Positions 34,985-42,079 of a stretch of 64,000 nt of DNA are shown here, piece by piece (within the stretch, counting starts at the first letter, position 1; each line of letters begins with the position of its first letter). This DNA is from Lachnospiraceae bacterium (GTDB lineage Bacteria; Bacillota; Clostridia; Lachnospirales; Lachnospiraceae), in contig JAFZLD010000003.1 in the NCBI GenBank assembly GCA_017553505.1, positions 145,650 through 209,649 on the forward strand. Reading direction: 5' to 3'. A program made the translations under genes and the position numbers. A model generated the notes under the pieces. The model searched no databases. It had not been told where the DNA came from and saw only the letters and a program-made list of their open reading frames with translations.

Positions 34985-35652
34985 ATTTAAAAGAACAACT
35001 TAAAGTTGATATAGAAAGATATAAAGGTCTTAAGTCACGAGGCGAGAAAGCTGCATTTGTGTGGGATTATTACAAGTATCCCATCATTGCAATCGGCACC
35101 GCGCTTGTGATTCTGATACTGGTGCTTCTTAACAATATCGGGCGCGTCAAGACTTCCATGTACATGGTGATGGTTAATTCCGACGCGGCCTATGTGGAGT
35201 GCGACGACAGCGGCATTCAGGATATTCTGGAGCGTTCGGACTTCGAGACCGGTGGGAAGAAGATAGAGATTAACGCTTCCTACACTATCGGTTCATCGGG
35301 CAGCACTACTTCAGACCTTGAGACCATTCAGGTGCTGAATGCGCTATTTACTATCAGCGACATGGATATTTACATCGCCGACCGCACATACTTCGATTAC
35401 TTTGCGGGACAGGACGCCTATGCAGACTTGAGTCTTCTTATTGACAAGGAACTTTTGGAAAAGTGGGAAGACAATCTTTATTATGTGGATAACAGCTCGG
35501 GTCAGAGGATACTTGCGGGGATAATTATCCCTGAGGATTCGGTCTTTCATAAGGCCGGATACTACCATGACGAGGCGATTCTCGGAGTGGTGGGGCAGGC
35601 AGGCAATCTCGAGGCTGCAGTTCAGTTTGTGACTACTTTTTTAAAAGATTGA
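34981..35652 (+). CDS. Membrane-tethered protein of unknown function in the uptake locus
   Basis: 223 residues: a short cytoplasmic head (LKEQLKVDIERYKGLKSRGEKAAFVWDYYKYP), one membrane helix near residues 35-58, and an extracytoplasmic domain of about 165 residues. That domain has a strand-helix pattern (IYIADRTYFDYFAGQDAYADLSLLIDKELLEKW, read in pieces) like one lobe of a type-2 solute-binding protein; it is not a full binding protein, and the resemblance is by eye only. It is translationally coupled to the regulator gene (ATGA overlap) and precedes the permease genes. A role in signalling to the kinase or helping the transporter is a guess from position. I do not know the family. Confidence 0.7.
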   Translation: MNLKEQLKVDIERYKGLKSRGEKAAFVWDYYKYPIIAIGTALVILILVLLNNIGRVKTSMYMVMVNSDAAYVECDDSGIQDILERSDFETGGKKIEINASYTIGSSGSTTSDLETIQVLNALFTISDMDIYIADRTYFDYFAGQDAYADLSLLIDKELLEKWEDNLYYVDNSSGQRILAGIIIPEDSVFHKAGYYHDEAILGVVGQAGNLEAAVQFVTTFLKD

Positions 35653-35654
35653 AA

Positions 35655-35698
35655 TTGAAAGTCGAGTGTACTTTTTTTAATGTGACAGCTTCTTTAAG
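35655..35698 (+). promoter_or_regulatory. Candidate regulator site upstream of the permease genes
   Basis: TGAAAGT, GTGTACTTTTTTT and TGTGACAGCTTCTTTAA lie in a row 45-90 bases before the first permease start. They share the GAAAGT, TACTTTTTTT and TGTGACA blocks with the site at 29937-29970. Binding by the AraC-type regulator of this locus is inferred. Confidence 0.5.
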
Positions 35699-35742
35699 CA
35701 GTTAAGATAGTATCATCAGATGGATTGCAAAGGAGTGGGTTT

Positions 35743-36711
35743 ATGTCACCGACTAAAAATAAGAGCGCATCGGAATTTGACAACGTCTTAAAACAGCAAA
35801 AGAAGAGCGCGCGCAAAGCAAGATTCAAAACAGATCTTCCGCTATATCTAATGATGGCGCCGGGTTTGATTTATCTTATCGCCAATAACTACATACCGAT
35901 GTTCGGTATATTGCTGGCGTTTAAGAGAATCAATTATTCGGTGGGCATTCTTAAAAGTCCCTGGGTTGCGTTCGACAACTTCGAATACCTTTTCAAAACC
36001 AAGGATGCTTTCATAATGATCCGTAACACACTTTGCTACAATGCGGTGTGGATTGTGATGGATATTGTGATTGCGGTATTTATCGCTATTTGCATGAACG
36101 AAATAGCGCAAAGAAGAGTGGCGAAGGTGATTCAGCCCATTATCTGCTTCCCTTCAATGGTTTCGGCGGTTATTCTTTCGTTCCTCGTATACGCTTTCTT
36201 AAGCCAGAGCTACGGATATTTGAACGCCACAATCTTTAAGGACAACCCCATAGCGTGGTATACCACAGCTTCATATTGGCCGATTATTCTTACTATAGTT
36301 CACATATGGCAGAGCGCAGGTCAGAGTTCGGTAATTTACATGGCAAGTATCGGCGGTATCGACAAGGGCTTGTATGAGTCCGCAAGAATCGACGGTGCCA
36401 CCAAGAGAGAGCAGATCAAGTACATTACGCTTCCTCTCTTAAAGCCTATGATTATCATGCTTTTGCTCCTTTCAATCGGACGAATTTTCAACTCGGACTT
36501 TGGTCTGTTCTATCAGGTACCTCTCGGAAACGGTATGTTATACGAGACCACTCAGACCATCGATACATTCGTATACCGAGCATTGATACAGAGCAACAAC
36601 GTAGGACAGTCATCCGCAGCCAGCGTATTCCAGGCTGTAATCGGCTTCGTACTCGTTCTTTTGTCCAATGCACTTGTTCGTAAAATAAATCCGGAGAACT
36701 CATTGTTCTAA
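35743..36711 (+). CDS. LplB-type sugar ABC permease
   Basis: 322 residues with six predicted membrane helices. The segment LYLMMAPGLIYLIANNYIPMFGILLAFKRINYSVG (read in pieces) is typical of LplB permeases for polysaccharide-derived oligosaccharides. The cytoplasmic EAA loop is present as YESARIDGATKREQIKYITLPLL, which docks to the ATPase. The ATG at 35743 has an AGGAG site eight bases ahead; an upstream in-frame TTG is not needed. It pairs with the YtcP-type permease 12 bases downstream, and both serve the binding protein at 30008. Confidence 0.92.
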   Translation: MSPTKNKSASEFDNVLKQQKKSARKARFKTDLPLYLMMAPGLIYLIANNYIPMFGILLAFKRINYSVGILKSPWVAFDNFEYLFKTKDAFIMIRNTLCYNAVWIVMDIVIAVFIAICMNEIAQRRVAKVIQPIICFPSMVSAVILSFLVYAFLSQSYGYLNATIFKDNPIAWYTTASYWPIILTIVHIWQSAGQSSVIYMASIGGIDKGLYESARIDGATKREQIKYITLPLLKPMIIMLLLLSIGRIFNSDFGLFYQVPLGNGMLYETTQTIDTFVYRALIQSNNVGQSSAASVFQAVIGFVLVLLSNALVRKINPENSLF

Positions 36712-36723
36712 GGGAGGACTACT

Positions 36724-37641
36724 GTGAAAAAGAAAAATAACAACAAAATTAAGTTAATGAAGGGTGAGCGCGGATTCCATTATATGGCTCTTGTAATCAT
36801 GATTCTAATGATGCTCTTCTGCGTGATACCGTTAATCCTTATGTTCTCGGTTTCTTTGTCCAGTGAGAATTCCCTGGTACACGGCTACAGATTCATACCG
36901 GATGAGTGGTCGCTTAACGCTTATCAGTATCTGTGGGCGAAGAGAGTTACCATAGCAAGAGCATATGGACTTACGATTTTAGTTACCGTTGTAGGTACTG
37001 TTGCAAGCTTGATTATGACTTCAATGTTTGCTTATCCGTTGTCACGTAAAGACTTTAAGCCTCGTAATATATTTGCTTTTATTCTTTTCTTTACGATGCT
37101 TTTCAACGGTGGTATGACAGCTTCCTACATGGTATGGACGAGACTGTTCCACATTAAGGATACTATCTGGGCATATCTTCTTCCCGGCGGCCTTATGGGC
37201 GGTATGAACGTTATGCTTGTAAGAAACTACTTTAATGCAAATATCCCTTACTCCATTATCGAGGCGGGACGTTTAGACGGCGCAAGAGACTGGACCATTT
37301 ATTCAAAGATTATGGTGCCGCTTTCTAAGCCTATTATGACCACAATCGGCCTTTTTGCCGCACTCGGTTATTGGAACAACTGGACCAACGGTCTTTATTA
37401 CATCGGTAACCCTAAGCTGTATACAATCCAGGTATACCTTAAAAAGCTTATGGACAGCATACAGTTCTTAAAAACAACGGACCTTTCCAACGAAGCGGTT
37501 ATGCTTGCGCAACGTAACCTGCCTACGGAATCTGCCAGAATGGCGGTTGCGATTATTGCTTTGATTCCTGTACTTGCGATTTATCCTTTCATTCAGAAAG
37601 AACTTATCAAGGGTATGGTTATCGGCGGTGTAAAGGGTTAA
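36724..37641 (+). CDS. YtcP-type sugar ABC permease
   Basis: 305 residues and six predicted membrane helices. The EAA loop reads SIIEAGRLDGARDWTIYSKIMVPLSKPI, and the C-terminus (FIQKELIKGMVIGGVKG) is the usual end of the second permease of this importer type. The start codon is GTG, supported by GGGAGG seven bases upstream. Twelve bases separate it from the first permease. No ATPase gene follows directly; the short MsmX-like gene at 39900 or the full-length one at 20958 should energise it. Confidence 0.92.
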   Translation: MKKKNNNKIKLMKGERGFHYMALVIMILMMLFCVIPLILMFSVSLSSENSLVHGYRFIPDEWSLNAYQYLWAKRVTIARAYGLTILVTVVGTVASLIMTSMFAYPLSRKDFKPRNIFAFILFFTMLFNGGMTASYMVWTRLFHIKDTIWAYLLPGGLMGGMNVMLVRNYFNANIPYSIIEAGRLDGARDWTIYSKIMVPLSKPIMTTIGLFAALGYWNNWTNGLYYIGNPKLYTIQVYLKKLMDSIQFLKTTDLSNEAVMLAQRNLPTESARMAVAIIALIPVLAIYPFIQKELIKGMVIGGVKG

Positions 37642-37663
37642 TGCAAAGAACAGGAGAGTTACG

Positions 37664-39163
37664 ATGAGAGAAAGAAAACCTTTTGAAACTGCTCGACCTG
37701 AAGAAGTGGGTATCAGCAGTAAACTGATTCTTGAATATATCGAGAACCTTGAAAAAAGTCAGACAGAGATGCACGGTCTTATGATTATGCGTCATAACAA
37801 ACTGGTTACGGAAGGATGGTGGGCTCCTTTCGGACCCAACGTTCGTCACGGGCAGCAGAGCCACACCAAGACCTATGCGGCTACCGCTGTAGGTATCGCT
37901 TACACTGAAGGCTTACTCAAGCTTGATGAGAGATTAATCGATATCTTCCCCGATGAATCACCCGAGAACCCCAGCGAGAACTTAAAGCTCTTGACAGTCA
38001 GAGATGTTCTTTGTATGGGATGCGGTATGGATACCATGCCTTTTAACTCGGAGCACTGGATTAAAGACTTCATGCATACACCGGTCAATCACAAGCCCGG
38101 TACCACATACATGTACAATTCCACAGGTTCTACGCTTCTTGGCGCCATCGTGCGTAAGAAGACAGGCCTCGGACTTCACGAGTATCTGACCCCCAGGCTC
38201 TTTAACAAGATCGGTATCAATCCCGACAACCTTCGCTGGATGTGCATGGCTGACGGTATGGAAGTAGGTGGCGGCGGATTGTTCTGCACTACCGAAGATA
38301 ACTTCAGACTTATGAAATTATACGCCGACGGCGGTGTATGGGAAGGCGAAAGAATCCTTGCAGAGGATTACGTTAAGCTTGCTACCACCAATCAGAACGA
38401 TTCGGCTACAGAGTCCATCAATAACCCCGAGGCTTCCGATAACTTCTTGGGATACGGCTTCCAGATCTGGATGTGTAAGCCTAAGAACGCTTACCGTGCC
38501 GACGGTGCGATGGGACAGTTCTCAATCGTGCTTCCCGATCAGGATATGGAGATTTCCATTACAGAGACCGCAGTGGGCGCTCACTGGGCACAGAGCACAT
38601 TGAATATTACATGGGACTTCATTGAGAAGATTACGGCGGAAGGCTCGCTTCCTGCGGATGATGAAGCTTTCGACGCTTTACAGAGAAAGTTGTCCCGCTT
38701 GAACATCGGCAATCCCGAATGCCAGCCTTTCAGCCCTACGGTTGAGAAGATTTCGGGCAAGAAATTTAAGCTCGACAGCGGAGTATTTACTCCTTTTGCC
38801 GGCAACTTTATGATAGGCACCAAAGCAGACGGAATCACAGATTTCTCCCTCGATTTCGATGATTATGGTCTGGTATGGAATTTTGTTACCGCATCGGGCA
38901 GGGCGGAGAGGATACGCTTTGCTACGAGCGGAACAAGATTCACGAACCTTCTCGGCAAGCCTTCGGACTTAACCCAGTTGTATCTCGGCGACGCATTCTG
39001 GAAAGAAGAGAATGTACTTGTGATGCACGGAAGATGGCTTGAGACGTGTCTTGAAGATGTCTACACCTTGACGTTTGAGGGAAATAAAGTCACAATAGAA
39101 GCAGATAACAATTCAGCTTGGAAGTTCGGTGAACCGGAGCCTATTGTGGCACATATGCTCTAA
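37664..39163 (+). CDS. Beta-lactamase-fold serine hydrolase
   Basis: 499 residues of the serine beta-lactamase-like (class C/esterase EstB) family. The S-x-x-K motif is SHTKTYAA, near residue 65, and a tyrosine motif follows in TYMYNSTGSTLLGAI. A third block near VGGGGLFCTTEDN and a long C-terminal beta-rich domain (about 340-499) complete it. Members act as peptidases or as esterases on glycan side chains. No signal peptide is seen, so it acts in the cytosol, which fits an esterase that trims imported oligosaccharides better than a cell-wall peptidase. It lies 22 bases after the permease genes and ends at a terminator. Confidence 0.83.
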   Translation: MRERKPFETARPEEVGISSKLILEYIENLEKSQTEMHGLMIMRHNKLVTEGWWAPFGPNVRHGQQSHTKTYAATAVGIAYTEGLLKLDERLIDIFPDESPENPSENLKLLTVRDVLCMGCGMDTMPFNSEHWIKDFMHTPVNHKPGTTYMYNSTGSTLLGAIVRKKTGLGLHEYLTPRLFNKIGINPDNLRWMCMADGMEVGGGGLFCTTEDNFRLMKLYADGGVWEGERILAEDYVKLATTNQNDSATESINNPEASDNFLGYGFQIWMCKPKNAYRADGAMGQFSIVLPDQDMEISITETAVGAHWAQSTLNITWDFIEKITAEGSLPADDEAFDALQRKLSRLNIGNPECQPFSPTVEKISGKKFKLDSGVFTPFAGNFMIGTKADGITDFSLDFDDYGLVWNFVTASGRAERIRFATSGTRFTNLLGKPSDLTQLYLGDAFWKEENVLVMHGRWLETCLEDVYTLTFEGNKVTIEADNNSAWKFGEPEPIVAHML

Positions 39164-39177
39164 AAATTGACAGTGGC

Positions 39178-39210
39178 GGCCCACCCCTGATTGCGGTGGG
39201 TCGTTTCTTT
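39178..39210 (+). terminator. Terminator between the serine hydrolase and yesL-like genes
   Basis: An 8-bp stem (GGCCCACC with GGTGGGTC, one G-T pair) closes a 9-base loop and is followed by a T-rich stretch. The next gene starts 16 bases on, so it may act as a partial terminator inside the locus. Confidence 0.6.
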
Positions 39211-39225
39211 TACCGGGAGACAGGA

Positions 39226-39900
39226 ATGCAGTACAACAGCCCTTTTGTTAAGATACTTGAGACAATTGCAAATATGCTCATCGTGAGCTTCTTTTGGATA
39301 ATTTTCTCGATACCGATTGTGACGATTGTTCCGTCGACGGCTGCGCTTTATCATACTACGAATAAAGTGATATTCGGGCCGGGACGCGGCAACGGTGTGT
39401 TTAAGTGCTTTTGGGACACATTCAGGGAGAATTTGAAGAAGGGGCTTCTTTTGTCGCTCATTATTGTGGTGGCGCTTGCTTTTATTGCAGAGGGGCTTTG
39501 GACCGGATATCAGCTGTTCAGGGGAAATATTTTCGGCATGCTGTATATGATTCTCGGAGTGCTGATTACGATAGCGATTGTGCCGGCGATGACATATGTG
39601 CCGGTTATGCTGTCGAGGTTTGATGCGCCGGTGTCGACGATTATCAGGCTGGCGTTGTATTTTTCTTTGAAGAAGCCGTTGATGAATGTGCTTAGTATCG
39701 TGTTGATCGGTTTCTTTGCGTTGTGCCTTGAGCTGTTTCCGCTGTCGATTATGATTACGCCTGCGCTGTATGCGGATTTCTTGAGACCGTTTATGGAGAA
39801 GAGCCTTAAGAAGTTTATTGAAGAGAATGTGGATATGGGCAAGGACGAGGCGGCTGACGAGGATGTGGTCGGCGACGTTGCTGAGAAGGAGGAAGAGTGA
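39226..39900 (+). CDS. YesL-family (DUF624) membrane protein
   Basis: 224 residues with about five membrane helices: MLIVSFFWIIFSIPIVTIVPSTAALYHTT (read in pieces), LLLSLIIVVALAFIAEGLW, YMILGVLITIAIVPAMTY, and two later ones. This pattern and the SxPxxTxxPSTAAxxY signature mark the YesL/DUF624 family, whose members sit near sugar-uptake operons and whose job is not settled. The C-terminal 25 residues are acidic. The ATG at 39226 has a GGGAGA site; an upstream in-frame GTG lies in the terminator stem. Its stop codon overlaps the ATPase gene start by one base (TGATG). Confidence 0.85.
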   Translation: MQYNSPFVKILETIANMLIVSFFWIIFSIPIVTIVPSTAALYHTTNKVIFGPGRGNGVFKCFWDTFRENLKKGLLLSLIIVVALAFIAEGLWTGYQLFRGNIFGMLYMILGVLITIAIVPAMTYVPVMLSRFDAPVSTIIRLALYFSLKKPLMNVLSIVLIGFFALCLELFPLSIMITPALYADFLRPFMEKSLKKFIEENVDMGKDEAADEDVVGDVAEKEEE

Positions 39901-40703
39901 TGGCAGATATCAGACTTGAAGATGTTACCGTGATTTATCCTTTTCAGAAGGTGTCCGGAATATTCGGGCGCAAGCGTAAGAAGGAGATTCTTGCACGTCA
40001 GAAGGCGATGCCTTACACGTCCAATGAAGGTGTGGTGGCTGTGCAGCATTGTTCTTTTGCGGTCAAAGAAGGCGAACTTCTGGGAATCCTGGGACCGTCG
40101 GGTTCGGGCAAGAGTACTATTCTGCGAGTGATTGCGGGGCTTGAGGTACCGCCACTCGGAAGTGTGTATTTCGGAGACAAGGACTGCACGGATATGAAGC
40201 CGGAGGACAGGGATGTGGCGATGGTGTTCCAGAACTATGCGCTTTATCCGAATCAGACGGTGTTTAAGAATATTGCTTTTCCGCTGGAGGTTAAGCATAT
40301 TCCGCGAGAAGAGATTAAGGAGAAGGTTGAGAAGCTTAGCGTGCTTCTTGAGATAGATGATAAGCTGGAGAGCCTTCCGCAGGAGCTGTCGGGAGGAGAG
40401 AGGCAGCGTGTGGCGATTGGGCGTGCGCTTATCAGGGAGCCGCAGGTGCTTCTTTTGGATGAGCCGTTTTCGAATCTTGACCCGCAGATGAGGGAGAAGC
40501 TTCGCACGTGGCTTAAGAAGCTGCACGGGTCGATTAATACGACGATTGTGTATGTTACGCACGATCAGTATGATGCGATGGCACTGTCGGACAGAATTAT
40601 TGTGATAAAAGACGGTATTATTATGATGGATGATACGCCGATTAATGTGTACAATAATCCTGCCAATGAATTTGTGGCGGAGTTTTTCAGAACTAACAGT
40701 TAG
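39900..40703 (+). CDS. Short MsmX-like sugar ABC ATPase lacking the TOBE domain
   Basis: 267 residues: Walker A GPSGSGKST, Q-loop MVFQNYALYPNQTV, signature ELSGGERQRVAIGRA, Walker B LLLDEPFSNLD and H-loop VYVTHDQYDAMAL. It stops soon after FVAEFFRTNS, so the C-terminal regulatory OB/TOBE domain found in the 399-residue homologue at 20958 is absent. An insertion after DVTVIYPFQK (about residues 15-45, basic) resembles that of the longer protein. It probably drives the importer of this locus. The ATG overlaps the yesL-like stop and has GGAGGAAG ahead; GTG at 39897 is an alternative. Confidence 0.9.
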   Translation: MADIRLEDVTVIYPFQKVSGIFGRKRKKEILARQKAMPYTSNEGVVAVQHCSFAVKEGELLGILGPSGSGKSTILRVIAGLEVPPLGSVYFGDKDCTDMKPEDRDVAMVFQNYALYPNQTVFKNIAFPLEVKHIPREEIKEKVEKLSVLLEIDDKLESLPQELSGGERQRVAIGRALIREPQVLLLDEPFSNLDPQMREKLRTWLKKLHGSINTTIVYVTHDQYDAMALSDRIIVIKDGIIMMDDTPINVYNNPANEFVAEFFRTNS

Positions 40704-40719
40704 GTTGGAGGGTATAGTT

Positions 40720-41772
40720 ATGAACAGACCATTACAGATTAAGGGGCTTACTATCAGGAACCGTATTGCGGTGCCGCCGATGGTTTGCTTTTACTGGACG
40801 GATGACAACGGATACGTATGTGACAAGAACATTGAGCACTATCGGGCGCTTGCCGAGGGCGGAGTGGGCCTTATTATTGTGGAGGCTACCGCTATTACAA
40901 AGCGTTCACGTCTTGCGGATACTGAGCTTGGTATCTGGGAAGACGGACAGATTGGAGGACTTAAGAAGATTGTCGATGTAATTCACGCAGGCGGAGCGAA
41001 GGCTTTTATTCAGCTTCTTCACGCAGGCGGCAACGGTATCGATAAGGAAGCCGATGCGCCCAGCGATATGGTATATCGCAAGGTCAACAACGCTCACGAG
41101 ATGAGCAAGGAGCGCATCCGCGAGACCATAGATGATTTTGTGGCAGCAGCACTTCGTGCCGAGAAAGCGGGCTTTGACGGTGTTGAGCTTCACGGATGTC
41201 ACGGATATTTGATTTCACAGTTCTGCAACAGCAGATTTAATTTCAGAACCGATGAATACGGTAAGAATAAGGCATTGTTTGCCCGCGAGACTTTGGAGGC
41301 TATCAAGGCGGCTTGCAGCGATGATTTTGTGGTAGGTATCAGACTCGGTGCGTTCGAGCCGACTTTGGAGGACGGTCTCGAGAATGCTCGCTTCATCGCA
41401 GACTGCTGCGATTTCATCGATGCTTCGTATGGCGGCGACTGCGATGCGTTCGCACCTGAGGGCTTCAAGTGCTCCGGTGCGGTATATGGCGCTTCGGAGA
41501 TTAAGAGAATTCTTCCCGATATGCCGGTCTTCGGTGTTCATAACATCAACAGCAAGGAGGACATCGAGAACGCCCTCGCCACCGGCATCGACATGGTCGA
41601 CTTAGGCAAAGCTCATCTCGTGGATCCTGCTTTTGCCAATCATGTTCTTAACGGCGAGCCCTACGGTCAGTGCCTGCACTGCAAGGACTACTGCCGCTGG
41701 AATCCCTGGGAAATGGCAGACCCAAATAAGAAATGCCCCGGCGCGCTTAAGTTCGCCCGCTCGCAGCAATAG
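40720..41772 (+). CDS. Old-yellow-enzyme family NADH:flavin oxidoreductase
   Basis: 350 residues that form a single OYE-type TIM barrel: IRNRIAVPPMVCF at the start, GVGLIIVEATAI, HAGGNGIDKEAD, the active-site pattern GVELHGCHGYLISQFCN with the conserved histidines, and the FMN phosphate site near FGVHNINSKEDIENALATG. The barrel is followed by a short cysteine-rich tail (CLHCKDYCRWNP and later KKCPG) rather than by the second flavin domain of 2,4-dienoyl-CoA reductases, so it is a stand-alone reductase, perhaps with an iron-sulfur or structural metal site. The substrate is an activated double bond by family rule. The ATG at 40720 has TTGGAGGG upstream. Confidence 0.88.
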   Translation: MNRPLQIKGLTIRNRIAVPPMVCFYWTDDNGYVCDKNIEHYRALAEGGVGLIIVEATAITKRSRLADTELGIWEDGQIGGLKKIVDVIHAGGAKAFIQLLHAGGNGIDKEADAPSDMVYRKVNNAHEMSKERIRETIDDFVAAALRAEKAGFDGVELHGCHGYLISQFCNSRFNFRTDEYGKNKALFARETLEAIKAACSDDFVVGIRLGAFEPTLEDGLENARFIADCCDFIDASYGGDCDAFAPEGFKCSGAVYGASEIKRILPDMPVFGVHNINSKEDIENALATGIDMVDLGKAHLVDPAFANHVLNGEPYGQCLHCKDYCRWNPWEMADPNKKCPGALKFARSQQ

Positions 41773-41777
41773 AATCA

Positions 41778-41805
41778 AAGCCTCGGCTGAGCCGAGGCTT
41801 TTTTT
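41778..41805 (+). terminator. Strong terminator of the uptake locus
   Basis: A perfect 10-bp stem (AAGCCTCGGC with GCCGAGGCTT) closes a 3-base loop and is followed by T7. It ends 18 bases before palindromic element 1. Confidence 0.92.
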
Positions 41806-41822
41806 GTGATATCCAAATAATT

Positions 41823-42070
41823 GCGGCCCGGCGCGGGCAAAAGTCTTTCCCCAAAACCCTCTCCCGCTTCAATCTCACGTAGCGGCCGGTCAGACGCTCC
41901 GTTAAGACTACGGTCTGCCCTACGCAAAAAGTGGTGCTTGAGGGATAGCACAGCCCTTTTTTGCAACTCAAACAGAAGTGTTTTCGTGCATAAGCGGCTT
42001 GAAATACAGCCGCTAAGCGCCGACGCTCCGATAGAGTTTTGGTTAAAGACTTTTGCCCGCGCCGGGCCGC
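41823..42070. repeat. Long palindromic element, copy 1
   Basis: The gap 41773-42079 holds a strong terminator and this 248-base element, no gene. Its ends (41823-41848 and 42045-42070) are perfect 26-bp inverted repeats. The stem continues inward as CCAAAAC with GTTTTGG, a C/A mismatch, then CT/AG; outside, CCAAATA (41813) pairs with TATTTGG (42073). The interior holds several hairpins, for example GCGGCT/AGCCGC at 41993-42013 and a GCG-CCGA-CGC hairpin near 42018. A second copy lies at 46738-46927. Together they behave as a structured family. It lies between convergent genes (OYE, + and GH2, -). Confidence 0.85.
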
Positions 42071-42079
42071 TGTATTTGG

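Noticed and set aside
41747-41971. Minus-strand open frames over palindromic element 1
   Set aside because: Two short overlapping frames that cross the terminator and the inverted repeat; no start signal.
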